DNA of 64,000 nucleotides from Lysobacter sp. ISL-50. Lineage in GTDB: Bacteria; Pseudomonadota; Gammaproteobacteria; Xanthomonadales; Xanthomonadaceae. The position numbers and the translations under genes are program-made. The stretch covers positions 19,658 through 83,657 of the forward strand of contig NZ_JAGGRI010000003.1 in assembly GCF_018612875.1 (NCBI RefSeq). The letters are read 5' to 3'. The notes under the pieces were generated by a model. The model had not been told where the DNA came from. It worked only from the letters and a program-made list of their open reading frames with translations, and did no database searches. Below, in pieces: positions 31,096-40,236 of the stretch. Position 1 is the first letter of the stretch; the number at the start of each line of letters is the position of its first letter.

Positions 31096-31186
31096 GAGTC
31101 ACTCCGCAGCCGATAAGGCGGCCATTGCACGCCAGCGGCGCGGCGCTGTCATTGCCCGCGATCGCGGTTTCGCCGGATTCAGCGCC

Positions 31187-32098
31187 TCAGACCGCCGCGG
31201 AGGTCGCGCGCAGGGCGTAGTCCAGCGCCAGGCCGGCGAAGATCGTCAGCCCCACCCAGTGGTTGTGCAGGAACGCGCGGAAGCAGGCCTCGCGTTCGCG
31301 ATGGCGGGCGATAACGAACTCATACACCACCAGCGCCGCCGCGACCGCCAGGCCGCCGAAGTACCACACCCCCAACTCCGCGCGCTGGCCGACCAGGCCC
31401 AGCGCGAGGAACATGAGCGCATACAGCACGCCGATCGCGACCAGATCCAGATCGCCGAACAAGATCGCGGTGGACTTGGAGCCCATCTTCAGATCGTCCT
31501 CGCGATCGACGATGGCGTACCAGGTGTCGTAAGCGGTGGACCACAGGATATTGGCCGCATACAGCAGCCACGCCAGCGCCGGCACCTCGCCGCGCACCGC
31601 CGCGAACGCCATCGGAATGCCCCAGCCGAAGGCCATGCCCAGATAGACCTGCGGCAGATAGGTGTAGCGCTTGAGATAGGGATAGCTCGCCGCCAGCACC
31701 ACGCCGACGAAACTCATCACGATGGTCAGCCGGTTCAAGGTCAGGACCAGCCCGAACGCCGCCAGCATCAGCACCGCGAACACCGCCAGCGCCTCGCGCC
31801 CGCGCACCTCGCCGGTCGCCAGCGGCCGGTGCTTGGTGCGCTCGACATGCGGATCGAGCCAGCGATCGGCGTAATCGTTGATCACGCAACCCGCCGCCCG
31901 AGTCAGCCAGACCCCGGCGCTGAACACGAACCACGTCCACAGCGGCGGCACGCCCCCGGCCGCGACCCACAGCCCCCACCAGGTCGGCCAGAGCAGCAAC
32001 AGCCAGCCGATCGGCCGATCGCCGCGGGTCAACTTCCAATAAAGCGACAGCCGCCGGCGCCAGTCCGGCGCGGGCATGGGGGAATGAGCGTGTTCCAT
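31187..32098 (-). CDS. ubiA: 4-hydroxybenzoate polyprenyltransferase
   Basis: This 303-aa membrane enzyme attaches the polyprenyl tail to 4-hydroxybenzoate in ubiquinone synthesis. The two Asp-rich Mg-diphosphate motifs are [21 protein letters not shown] and [22 protein letters not shown]. It has eight to nine helices and starts MEHAHSP. The gene lies next to tRNA-Arg. Confidence 0.95.
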   Translation of the reverse strand: MEHAHSPMPAPDWRRRLSLYWKLTRGDRPIGWLLLLWPTWWGLWVAAGGVPPLWTWFVFSAGVWLTRAAGCVINDYADRWLDPHVERTKHRPLATGEVRGREALAVFAVLMLAAFGLVLTLNRLTIVMSFVGVVLAASYPYLKRYTYLPQVYLGMAFGWGIPMAFAAVRGEVPALAWLLYAANILWSTAYDTWYAIVDREDDLKMGSKSTAILFGDLDLVAIGVLYALMFLALGLVGQRAELGVWYFGGLAVAAALVVYEFVIARHREREACFRAFLHNHWVGLTIFAGLALDYALRATSAAV

Positions 32099-32417
32099 AG
32101 CGCATAGATTAGCGCGAGGTGTTCGCGGCATCTGCGTTGGAGGTGGGTCGGGTGCTTGGCGGGTGTGGGCGGGTTGGACGCGGCCCGGTGATGGCGGCGG
32201 CTGGCTGGCGCGGGGTTAGCGGACTGGACGTCCTGGGCGGCCTGTCGCTCAAAAGCGTATGTGTCGCGGGGCCGAATGCCTTCCGCCATCGGGCTGGTGC
32301 CGTCATTGCCGGCCCGCCGACCCGCGACCTTGCGGCCGCCCGCAACGCGACGTCACCCAAACCGCCGGATTCCGTTAGAATGCACGGCCGCACGACACCC
32401 TCGTGCGCACCGACAAC

Positions 32418-32494
32418 GCGCCTGTAGCTCAGCCGGATAGAGTAGTGGCTTCCGAAGCCATTGGTCGGGGGTTCGAATCCCTCCAGGCGCACCA
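32418..32494 (+). tRNA. tRNA-Arg (anticodon CCG)
   Basis: A 77-nt cloverleaf. The acceptor stem GCGCCTG pairs with CAGGCGC, then A and encoded CCA. The D arm is GCTCAGCCGGATAGAGT. The anticodon stem GTGGC/GCCAT encloses loop TTCCGAA with anticodon CCG (reads CGG). The T arm is GGGGGTTCGAATCCCTC. The lower-GC region starts right after it, but no duplicate of its 3' end is seen in the window. Confidence 0.97.
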
Positions 32495-32897
32495 AACTCC
32501 CAGCCTCAACCTTTTCTACGCCTCGTCGCAACGACGAAAAAGGCCCTATTTCCGGGGCTTTTGGCGCTTTCCATTGGTCGGCGAGTTATCCACAGAGGGG
32601 CTGTTTGGCGATTTTTTCGCCTCTCTCCGGGCCTTTTTCTCCAAGCCATTGGTCGGCCGACCATTGCTCGCCCCTTAAAATTCAGGCACTTACGAGGGCC
32701 GGTTTTTTGACGTTTTGCCTTCGAAAGGGCGGCGAAACTCACGTCCATTGAAAGAGCGATGCTTGCGTATCGGACTGCTAAGTGAGGCCGCGCAACATTT
32801 TCAGTGGTTCTGCGACCAGATACTTGTCAGAGGCTGTGAACTTCGCGTCGCGCCGGATAACCTCCCTCTTGGCATCAATCGAGGGATCAAACAATCA
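32495..32897. other. tRNA-proximal spacer, 403 bp, no gene seen
   Basis: AT-rich compared with the chromosome. It contains repeated CCATTGGTCGG(C/G) units (32,457-32,469, inside the tRNA, then 32,571-32,582 and 32,646-32,659) and a GTTATCCACAG DnaA-box-like 9-mer (TTATCCACA, 32,586-32,594). No reading frame with homology was recognised. Confidence 0.45.
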
Positions 32898-33281
32898 ATG
32901 GCGACTAGGTACTCCAAGCGGCGGTTCGACGGAACAGTAGTCCACTACGACTCCGAGGAGGATATGCGGGCAGATGAACCACCTCGGGCAGGCTTGTTCG
33001 TCTTTTCAGGTGTCTTCGCCGAGTTTTCCATCTTCTACGCCTTGGTCGGCTTCTTCATATCCGCCGTGGTGATCGCCTTAACAGTGTATGGCCTTGATCT
33101 GGGCGCCAGTTGGTCAAAGCCTCTGCGCTTTAGCGCGGTGCTTGTGGCGATCAGTGCGGTTACTTATCTGATAGCGCGAACGGGCTGGTTCCTAACCCAA
33201 CTCTTCTTCCTTGTCGTGGGCGCCATCATCATCCTTAGCGTTCTCGGTGCGATCGTTGCTGCACTCTGGCATTTCGCATAG
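32898..33281 (+). CDS. Small membrane protein, unknown function
   Basis: 127 aa from the ATG at 32,898. A basic cytoplasmic head (MATRYSKRRFDGTVVHYDSEEDMRADEPP) is followed by four hydrophobic segments: FSIFYALVGFFISAVVIALTV, LRFSAVLVAISAVTYLIA, WFLTQLFFLVVGAIIILSV and AIVAALWHF. It is not a recognised family. GC is lower than in the flanking chromosome, consistent with acquired DNA. A frame extension upstream to 32,715 lacks support. Confidence 0.6.
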   Translation: MATRYSKRRFDGTVVHYDSEEDMRADEPPRAGLFVFSGVFAEFSIFYALVGFFISAVVIALTVYGLDLGASWSKPLRFSAVLVAISAVTYLIARTGWFLTQLFFLVVGAIIILSVLGAIVAALWHFA

Positions 33282-33737
33282 GGGAATTGGCGGCGGCCCT
33301 ACCCCGAGCGAATCGATCGTGCTTGAGGAACGCCCTGCTTCAGACGAGCGTTCGTGGTGACCTCCAAGCGCTGTCGTAGCACATGCTATGCGTCACGCTC
33401 GCACCATTGGAGGAATGCTTCCTCAGAAACCAGCGAGCGGTCTTGACTCCGGCTCGACACCCGGTACAAGCTGCGCCCAGCTTTACCCTATTACTGCGGG
33501 AGTGCCCAATGTAGGCGCTTCGGCTTGACCCGAATCCTTTGGACGGGCCCTTTCGTGGGCACCCCAGGACCTTACCGCGCAGGACTAGCGGCAAGGGCAT
33601 TTACACGGGTCCAACATGGACAGTTTATGTGCCAACGCTGCTACCGACCTATTGCCGATGCGCTGCATCCATTCTTGGATGCGGAAGGCATTCCCGTGCC
33701 TTCAAGCACGGACTATCTAGCTGACCCGGAGCCTGAA
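33282..33737. other. Spacer upstream of the immunity/effector unit
   Basis: 456 bp without a confident gene. A frame continuous with the next gene reaches back to 33,525 but encodes no recognisable sequence, and a good ribosome-binding site (CGGAGCCTGAAATG) fixes the start at 33,738. It probably contains the promoter of the two-gene unit. Confidence 0.4.
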
Positions 33738-34196
33738 ATGCCATTTGTAAACGAATTCATTCCTGCTGAGGAAGTCGCGAAGTATCAGCTAGAAGAGATT
33801 GATAGCAAATTTGTATCAAATGGAACACGAGCACGGGACTGGACGATTGATCGCGAGCGGGACATCTACCTGAGGAATGTCGCCATAGGCGGCGGGGCAG
33901 AACCCGAGCTGCGAAACAGGACGTCATGGACGTTGTATTGGCATGGCGATTTGATCTTTCTGCGGCTTGATTTGATATCCGGCGGCGAAGAATCGGACGG
34001 AGTGGGCTGTTCGCAATGGAAACTAATGTGGCTCAACGGAAGTAACGGCTTGCCGCCGCACTTGAAGGAACAACAGACACAGATCTTTTCGGATCTCAAA
34101 GAAGCGTTGACCGCATACAAGAGCTTCGGCATCTACTCACGTGATTGGCTTGGCTATCGGGTCATCCTTGAAATTGATGAGGCGTGCGTGATATGA
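33738..34196 (+). CDS. Putative cytoplasmic immunity protein for the downstream T4SS effector
   Basis: 152 aa starting MPFVNEFIPAEEVAKYQLEE after CGGAG. The sequence contains FVSNGTRARDWTIDRERDIYL, SWTLYWHGDLIFLRLDL, QWKLMWLNGSNGLPPHLKEQ and LKEALTAYKSFGIYS. I recognise this as a small conserved family found upstream of XVIPCD effectors in Xanthomonadaceae. The gene overlaps the effector ATG (ATGA). Known X-Tfe immunity proteins against cell-wall effectors carry a lipoprotein signal. This one has none, implying the toxin acts in the cytoplasm. GC is about 50%, well below the chromosome. The immunity role is inferred from position and family. Confidence 0.65.
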   Translation: MPFVNEFIPAEEVAKYQLEEIDSKFVSNGTRARDWTIDRERDIYLRNVAIGGGAEPELRNRTSWTLYWHGDLIFLRLDLISGGEESDGVGCSQWKLMWLNGSNGLPPHLKEQQTQIFSDLKEALTAYKSFGIYSRDWLGYRVILEIDEACVI

Positions 34197-37100
34197 CGGA
34201 CGCGCTGACAGCCAATGAAGCGATAGCGCTTCTGCGTGGGAGCCCAGGCGATTACGCAACTCCAGAGAAGTTGCGTGCTTTAGCTGCACAGGTTGATGCA
34301 GACAGTCCGGGCCGACTGACCGTTCTCTATAGCGGACAAACGGCAAACGGGGTGTGGTCTTCAGATGTAATCGACAGCATGGTGGACGCCAATGAGGACG
34401 TTCGCGTCATCAATAAGAGTGAAGCGGCACGGCTATTCAAATCTCGTGATTTCTACCATGCAGTAGCCAAAGCTTACGGTCTGGATGACGCCGAGCCGTT
34501 AGTTACAGGAAAGTACCGCGGCCCGGCCAGCGACTGGCTCTATCATCCCACTGAGGGTCCCTGGGCGGATGCCTCTGCGCGCTTTGCGGATAAGACGATC
34601 GGCGAAGTCCGCGCCATCGTCAGCGATGCGCAGCCTAATCGCGTCTTCGGTGCGATTGAGGTTCCGCATGTTCTAGCCAATAAAAGCGTTACCACCGTGG
34701 AGGAGATTCCGCGCGACGTGCTCGTGGCACGTCAATCTACTCACGGGGAGCAAGCCGCGTTCGAAATGATCGTTGCACGGGCACGCGAAAACGTGGGTCG
34801 ATTGCGCGTCGTGGTGGACGACGTCGGCATGCCGCAGCGGATAGATGGCGGCGCGATCCAGTTGGATAGCCGCGCCTATTTCATCGGAACGCAGATCGAA
34901 GGCAAGGTGCCGGGGTTTACGGCGGTCACCCGGCCTTTGGCTGAAACCATGAACCCTCCGACCGAGTACGCGCTTGCAGGGCAGCGGCACATTACTGACT
35001 GGCAAGCGCAGCTAGCACAGAGCGCAGGTGCGAGGGAGGCTGCGCAATCGGCTTCCATCAGACGAATAGGCGCTGCTGTAGGTCTGGGCGTCGCCGCCAG
35101 CGCCTACGACGCAGTACAGAGTGGTTCTCGCGTCGACACCTTGCTCGCGCAAGACAATCCGCTGGCCGCACAGTCGGAATTGACGCATTACGCCGCGCGC
35201 GGCACGGGCGGCTGGATAGGTGGCGCGTCGGCTGGATTGGTCGCCACGGCGGCATCGACTGGACCTGGCGTGATTGGCTTCATCGTAATTGGTGGCGCGG
35301 CCGTGGCTGGCGCGCATGTGGGCGAGCATGTCGCCACGGTGGCGGACAGCTACAAAACCTTCATTCAGAAGGACACTCAGGGCGTCATATGGCACTCCAA
35401 CGGGCTGCAATGGGTCCGGAAGGATATGGGCGACCTGATCGATGATGGCAAGAACGAACCGGTAAAGCAGGACTTTTCTGCCGATCCGGAAAAAGCGGAC
35501 GAGCTGAATTACCGCGCAAGTATTTCGGCCACGGAACTAGCGATCGGAAAATTGCAGTCGCCAAAAAATCCGTACTCGCAGCCGGCGTCGGACAACGATT
35601 CGGTGAGCCAACGCCGCGCGGATTGGGAACGCAACCCGCAAACTGGCACTTGGGACCGAAAGGTAGTCGAGGGCTTTGAGCAGCCCGGCGTACCGATGAT
35701 CCGACCCGAGCGAGCCAGCGCCGAGCGCGCCGCCGAGTTGGATCGCGCATCGCAACAGGTGATCCAAGAGAACATCGCCAACGGACCTGCGCCGATGGCG
35801 GCTCGTTTCCAACTGGTTCACCGTAGCGAAGGCTGGGAACGGTTCGGCGTGGTACCGCCCTCCATCCAAACCGCGCTTCAAGACGATTCGCTGATCGCGT
35901 CGGATGGCAAGCTGTATCAGCGTACGGCCGAAGGGCAATGGCAGCGCAATGGCGAGTCCGTGGTAGCCGCCGGAAACCTTCGTCAGGAACTGGACAGCAC
36001 GCGTGCGGCACTGCAACCGCAGTTGACGCAGCATCAGGAACAAGTCGCCGCTATTCCGCCTCGGCAGCCGCCAACCTTGGAGGACATCGAGCGCAAGGAT
36101 CTGATGAAGACCCTCAGAGACCATAAGGTCGAGCCCAGCGCCGAGCAGTTGGAAGCGGCGCTGGAGGCGGTCAGGCGAACCCAACAAGAGCATGGCATCA
36201 ACCCGCTGACGACCTCGCTGCACCTGAGGCTCAATACGGCGAGCGGAAAATTCGATATCGACAGTCCGATCGAACATATCGGCCGTGATGCGGATGGCGC
36301 GAATCGGGTTCAGGCCACCACGAGCCCGTTGGAAGTGCAGCTGGCGATGCTCGACTTGCGGTCGCCACCTCCCACAACACCGGAGCCGCCGGAACTGCGC
36401 ATCGCGAACCTGTCTCCGCAACAGCAGGCCGCCTTGGAACAGGTCGTTCGCGAGGCGAACCGCTTGGGCCTTCAACGCGATGACGTGCAGGCCACCGCCC
36501 GCCAAGCCGTGGCCGATGCAACGGATGGTATCCCCGACATCGTCACGACCCCCGTTGACGCTGATCGCCCGCGATCAACACTCAAGCCCGAAGCATCGCG
36601 CCAAGTGGATGCGCCTTCACCCGTCATAGCCAAGGTTACGGTCGCGGAACCTGTCGCGGAGAAACCGCAGGATAAGCAACCGGAGCAAAACCCTTCAGAA
36701 GCAGGGCGGACGCCGACCGGAACACTCGACGGCGCGCAGCAGACAGCTACTGCGGCTCCACTTGCTGCTGCGACCACCCCGCCCCTTCGGGAAGCGGAGA
36801 ACGTTCGAACCGTGGCCGAGCCGGGGTTACCCCCGGCACCTAAGCCGGCCGAGCCCGCACCGATCGCCGTAGCGCCGGCCGAGCCAGTTAAACCTGACGT
36901 AGTCGTCGCGAAGCCGCCGGAGCTGCAGGCGCCTGCGTCACAGCCCGCGCCAGACGCGCCGACGACCGCGCCTCACCAACCCGCACCTCACGTCGCGCTG
37001 GTGGCAGCCGAGGCCACGCTAACGCCGGACTCGCCGACACAGACGCCGCCCCAGCCAGTCCCTCAAGTCACACCTGTAGCGGCGGAAGCCGAGCCTGCGC

Positions 37101-37960
37101 CGGATGATGGAACCTTGCGCTACGGCGACCGAGGTGATGACGTCGAGATGTTGCAGTACCGCTTGCAGCGGGTCGGCTACGGTGGAACAGACGACGCACC
37201 CCTACAGCGGAACGGTCAGTTCGACGCCGCAACCGAGCAGGCCGTACGCCAGCTACAACGCGACCATGGTCTGGCGGAGACGGGGAGCGTTGACCCCGAG
37301 ACGGTCCACGCGCTCGCAGTTGCGCAGCAGGCGAAGATCGAATCGCAGAAGGCCGACAAGACTGCCATTGAGGCCCCCCAAGCCGATAAGGCTATGAAAC
37401 CCGCCGACCTGGCGACCGTGGTAAGCGACGAGCGCGCTGTCGAAGCCGCTATGACATCGTTGACTTCCCCACTGGCCGAATCGCGTCTGATCGAGACTAA
37501 CCATCGAGTCGAGCCTGCGGCTGCACCCAATGAAGATCGGTTGAAGGAGCGCGAACCGAACTATGCGCCGGTCCGCGACAAGGCGACGCCAGCGCCGGCA
37601 ATGGACGCACAGGATCTGGCACGCATGTCTCCTGCTGACCAAGCCATGTTCGCGAAGATTCGCGCGGCGGCCCCCGGCCACGTCTCAGATGAAACCGTGG
37701 CGGCGGCGATGCTCTCGGCCAAGCGCGACAAAATCCACGATGCAGATAGCATCGCGCAGGTGGGCGTCGCTAACGGCAAGCTATGGGTCGGCTCAACCAC
37801 ACCCGGCTTTTATGGCGCGGCATCGCTCTCCGAGCCGCCGCCCGCGATGCAGGACACGCTGCGCGAGACGCAGGCGGTCAATCAGCAACGCGAGCAGCAG
37901 TTGGCCCAGGAGGCATCGCAACGTAATCCGGATGACCCGAGTCGTGGACCGTCACGGTAA
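34193..37960 (+). CDS. Candidate type IV killing effector (XVIPCD-like) with ADP-ribosyl cyclase-like N-terminus and peptidoglycan-binding domain
   Basis: 1,255 aa. Residues 1-175 include VLYSG (residues 44-48), WADASARF (W124, S128), PNRVFGAIEVPHV (E156) and TTVEEI. This order and spacing resembles CD38-type ADP-ribosyl cyclases (W189, S193, E226). About 285-400 is a Gly/Ala-rich hydrophobic segment with a GVIWHSNGLQWVR continuation, seen in other Xanthomonadaceae effectors. 620-970 is Pro/Ala/Gln-rich. About 975-1,040 is a PG_binding_1 domain (LRYGDRGDDVEMLQYRLQRVG). 1,130-1,255 fits the XVIPCD secretion signal: IHDADSIAQV, TTPGF, PPPAMQDTL and a Gln-rich end. Start at ATG 34,193; GTG at 34,184 is possible. 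The enzymatic assignment is inference. Confidence 0.7.
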   Translation: MTDALTANEAIALLRGSPGDYATPEKLRALAAQVDADSPGRLTVLYSGQTANGVWSSDVIDSMVDANEDVRVINKSEAARLFKSRDFYHAVAKAYGLDDAEPLVTGKYRGPASDWLYHPTEGPWADASARFADKTIGEVRAIVSDAQPNRVFGAIEVPHVLANKSVTTVEEIPRDVLVARQSTHGEQAAFEMIVARARENVGRLRVVVDDVGMPQRIDGGAIQLDSRAYFIGTQIEGKVPGFTAVTRPLAETMNPPTEYALAGQRHITDWQAQLAQSAGAREAAQSASIRRIGAAVGLGVAASAYDAVQSGSRVDTLLAQDNPLAAQSELTHYAARGTGGWIGGASAGLVATAASTGPGVIGFIVIGGAAVAGAHVGEHVATVADSYKTFIQKDTQGVIWHSNGLQWVRKDMGDLIDDGKNEPVKQDFSADPEKADELNYRASISATELAIGKLQSPKNPYSQPASDNDSVSQRRADWERNPQTGTWDRKVVEGFEQPGVPMIRPERASAERAAELDRASQQVIQENIANGPAPMAARFQLVHRSEGWERFGVVPPSIQTALQDDSLIASDGKLYQRTAEGQWQRNGESVVAAGNLRQELDSTRAALQPQLTQHQEQVAAIPPRQPPTLEDIERKDLMKTLRDHKVEPSAEQLEAALEAVRRTQQEHGINPLTTSLHLRLNTASGKFDIDSPIEHIGRDADGANRVQATTSPLEVQLAMLDLRSPPPTTPEPPELRIANLSPQQQAALEQVVREANRLGLQRDDVQATARQAVADATDGIPDIVTTPVDADRPRSTLKPEASRQVDAPSPVIAKVTVAEPVAEKPQDKQPEQNPSEAGRTPTGTLDGAQQTATAAPLAAATTPPLREAENVRTVAEPGLPPAPKPAEPAPIAVAPAEPVKPDVVVAKPPELQAPASQPAPDAPTTAPHQPAPHVALVAAEATLTPDSPTQTPPQPVPQVTPVAAEAEPAPDDGTLRYGDRGDDVEMLQYRLQRVGYGGTDDAPLQRNGQFDAATEQAVRQLQRDHGLAETGSVDPETVHALAVAQQAKIESQKADKTAIEAPQADKAMKPADLATVVSDERAVEAAMTSLTSPLAESRLIETNHRVEPAAAPNEDRLKEREPNYAPVRDKATPAPAMDAQDLARMSPADQAMFAKIRAAAPGHVSDETVAAAMLSAKRDKIHDADSIAQVGVANGKLWVGSTTPGFYGAASLSEPPPAMQDTLRETQAVNQQREQQLAQEASQRNPDDPSRGPSR

Positions 37961-37972
37961 CCGGAGCAGCGG

Positions 37973-38371
37973 ATGAATACGACCAACGGACCGCACATGG
38001 TCTACCTGCTCGCAGACCAGCGGCGTGGGCCCTATGTAGTCGGAGTAGGTGGAGAGCTTGACGAGGTCGTGAGAGAGTTTCGCGAAACGCATATAAGAAG
38101 AGTATGGCGTAGCGGCGATCGCAACCTGTCCCCCTTTTGCTTGGTCTGGTTTGAACGAACCCAGACCCATGCAGATGCATGCGAGCGCGCAGCACAGATC
38201 CGGGCTTGGCCGCATCGCTGGCAACGCCGCTTGATCGAGTCGGTTAACCCAGAGTGGCTAGAGCAATCTCAAATAGAGGCCGGTGCCCCGACGTTTATTT
38301 GGCAATGCATTCCTGAGCTGTCCAGCCAAGGCAGCATTCGTTATCTGTCAATTGATAAGGACCCTCAGTAG
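37973..38371 (+). CDS. GIY-YIG-like protein, degenerate
   Basis: 132 aa: MVYLLADQRRGPYVVGVGGELDEVVREF, then CLVWFERTQTHADACERAAQIRAWPHRWQRRLIESVNPEWLE. This follows the UvrC/Slx1-like GIY-YIG layout (VYLLAxxxxGxLYVGxTxDL, then REKQLKxWxRxWKxxLIexxNPxW). The second Tyr and Gly motif (YVVGV) is altered, the usual catalytic Arg is not obvious, and the conserved Glu is replaced around ERAAQI. It lies 12 bp after the effector stop. Whether it belongs to the effector unit is unknown. Confidence 0.6.
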   Translation: MNTTNGPHMVYLLADQRRGPYVVGVGGELDEVVREFRETHIRRVWRSGDRNLSPFCLVWFERTQTHADACERAAQIRAWPHRWQRRLIESVNPEWLEQSQIEAGAPTFIWQCIPELSSQGSIRYLSIDKDPQ

Positions 38372-38481
38372 ACGCATCGGCATGGGCGCTGGTGGGTAAA
38401 GACCCTTCCCCCCTTTTGCTCACTTTTTTGATGGTGATCTTCGGATCTGAATCACCCTCTAGTTTGAGCATCGGAACGACT

Positions 38482-39174
38482 TCAAGAAGATTTCAATGCT
38501 TCGATTTCTTCAAGCTGCTCTGCGGCGGTGCGCATGTATAACTTGACGCCGTCCAGCATGCAGTTTCTCGCTGGCAATAACGTGCGCGTCGCCGCAGGCT
38601 GGAACGGGTGCGGACAATACAGATCGCTGGCCTCCATCAGACCCAAGCCCTGATCCAGCGCATAGTCCACGGCCTGCAAAAACACGGGTAACGTCTCCCC
38701 GAACGTCTCCTCCATCGCCCCACGCAGCCCGTCGTCTACGGCGAGATCGTGGCGAAGCTGCTGAAGCTGAGCGGGCCCGAATAGCACACCACTGCAATAG
38801 TTCTGTGTGATTACGCCGATGAAGTCAGCACTGACCAACTTTGCCGGCAGCACTTCCAACCAGTTCACCACATAGCGTTCGTATTCGGGATGATCCTCTA
38901 ATACGAATGAGAATGCCCCTCCGCGCAGATACCAAAACTTGCGCAAGAACCCGGCCAACATGGCCATGCAGTAGCCGTCGCCTTTATTGAACGGCGTCCC
39001 TTGAGGCAACGTAGCGGCAACCGCCAACGCCTGCGTCAATGCAGCAACCTCGTCGGGTTCTAAGCCGAATAGACGTTCCAGGCGGCGCGGCGCGAGCGGA
39101 TCTCCCAGGCTGTCGAAATAAAGGCCTTGCACCTCGTCCACACCGATCAGGTGATAGGTGATGTCAAATCCCAT
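38482..39174 (-). CDS. Hypothetical protein (230 aa)
   Basis: Starts MGFDITYHLIGVDEVQGLYF. The sequence is soluble and acidic with a central NKGDGYCMAMLAGFLRKFWYLRGGAFSFV, then FIGVITQNYCSGVLF and a C-terminal helix (MRTAAEQLEEIEALKSS). There is no signal peptide and no recognised domain. It reads against the effector unit. The MGFDITYH start resembles small uncharacterised proteins that often begin MG(L/F)DI in Xanthomonads, but no function follows from that. Confidence 0.6.
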   Translation of the reverse strand: MGFDITYHLIGVDEVQGLYFDSLGDPLAPRRLERLFGLEPDEVAALTQALAVAATLPQGTPFNKGDGYCMAMLAGFLRKFWYLRGGAFSFVLEDHPEYERYVVNWLEVLPAKLVSADFIGVITQNYCSGVLFGPAQLQQLRHDLAVDDGLRGAMEETFGETLPVFLQAVDYALDQGLGLMEASDLYCPHPFQPAATRTLLPARNCMLDGVKLYMRTAAEQLEEIEALKSS

Positions 39175-39334
39175 AACGCGCTCCGTGCCCCCATCGGCGA
39201 TGGGGCGAACTGTATCGCAACTCACCCGGAGCTTGGAGGGGCGGGCGTAACCGGTGGAAAGCCGGGCGTCAGGAAAGGAGAAAGGGAAGGCTGCGTCCGT
39301 AAGTGGACCGCTGAAGCGCTAGGCCAACAAAGGC

Positions 39335-39631
39335 TCATTCACTTCTACCCTCTCCCAGTTCAGCGCGGATAAGGCGGCCCTGGCGATCCAGCCAGCGGGC
39401 GACCCACCCGGCGGCGGCGGCCGACGTCTGGAACGGCCGGTCGATCTGGCTCCCCCTGGCCATGTGCCGGCGGATCACCGCCGTGCAGCCTCGCGCGTTG
39501 GCGGTAATCGAAGCCAGCCACACGTCCGGACGCGCGTCCGTGACGGCAACGACGTGACGGGCAGCGGGCGCACCCAACGCCTCCCAATGGAAGCCGCTGG
39601 GTAACGGAACGTGCTCAAGGTCTGTTCTCAT
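39335..39631 (-). CDS. Small hypothetical protein (98 aa)
   Basis: Reads MRTDLEHVPLPSGFHWEALG, ARPDVWLASITANARGCTAVIRRHM and AAAGWVARWLDRQGRLIRAE. The alternation of short strands and a final amphipathic helix (AAAGWVARWLDRQ) resembles small proteins seen in Xanthomonad genomes. It is not identified further and may be the last chromosomal or first prophage gene. Confidence 0.45.
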   Translation of the reverse strand: MRTDLEHVPLPSGFHWEALGAPAARHVVAVTDARPDVWLASITANARGCTAVIRRHMARGSQIDRPFQTSAAAAGWVARWLDRQGRLIRAELGEGRSE

Positions 39632-39740
39632 GGCGCCAGACTAGGAGCGTTGGGTCGCACCGGCCGCGACGGTGGCCCACGCGTAGTAAGCGGCGCCGGA
39701 TCTGTGAAGATCAGGACGCCGCAGTGATGACTTCACTCAG

Positions 39741-40211
39741 TTACTCAGCTCGGGCGGCGTGCTCGTCCAGTAATTGACGCGCACCGCTCTTGGACAGTCC
39801 ATTGAGGATCGCCAACTTCGCCAGAAACGCTTCGCGGGGCCGTGCTTGATCGGCCTCCCAGGTATAAATCGCATTCGTGCTTGAGCCCAAAAGTAGGCCC
39901 ATTTCCCGGCGACTCAGCTCCAATCGCTCCCGCAGCGCGCTCACCCGTGCAGCGGTGTAGCGAAAATTCGCTTTAGGCTTTTCCCTAACGGTCTCGTCAG
40001 GCTTGGCGTGCAGGCGCGGCCGAGCCGAGCGCACCGTTCCTTTCGATACGCTGGCCACTTCTCGCCTCAGCGTGACCCGCTCGTTCTTCAGCGCCACCAC
40101 GGTCTTACGCAGCACAACGAGCTGCGCCTTCATGGGTTCGATGATCTTCTTGGCTTCCCTACGGGAGATGCGGACGATTTGCTCTTTGGTAACAACGGCA
40201 ACGTTTGCCAT
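39741..40211 (-). CDS. Phage XRE-type regulator with N-terminal coiled coil
   Basis: 156 aa. Residues 10-60 are a basic, heptad-like helix (IVRISRREAKKIIEPMKAQL and onward). The C-terminal half is a helix-turn-helix of the XRE family: RVSALRERLELSRREMGLLLG, SSTNAIYTWEADQARPREAFLAKLAIL. It is probably a DNA-binding regulator of the recombinase operon, encoded at its 3' end. No LexA-like cleavage domain is present. Confidence 0.7.
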   Translation of the reverse strand: MANVAVVTKEQIVRISRREAKKIIEPMKAQLVVLRKTVVALKNERVTLRREVASVSKGTVRSARPRLHAKPDETVREKPKANFRYTAARVSALRERLELSRREMGLLLGSSTNAIYTWEADQARPREAFLAKLAILNGLSKSGARQLLDEHAARAE

Positions 40212-40236
40212 GATGGAACTTCCTGTCGTGGTGATG

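Noticed and set aside
32470-32494. tRNA-Arg 3' end as attL of the prophage
   Set aside because: No second copy in the window, the integrase is a serine type lying ~8 kb away, and the intervening genes look like a separate effector unit.
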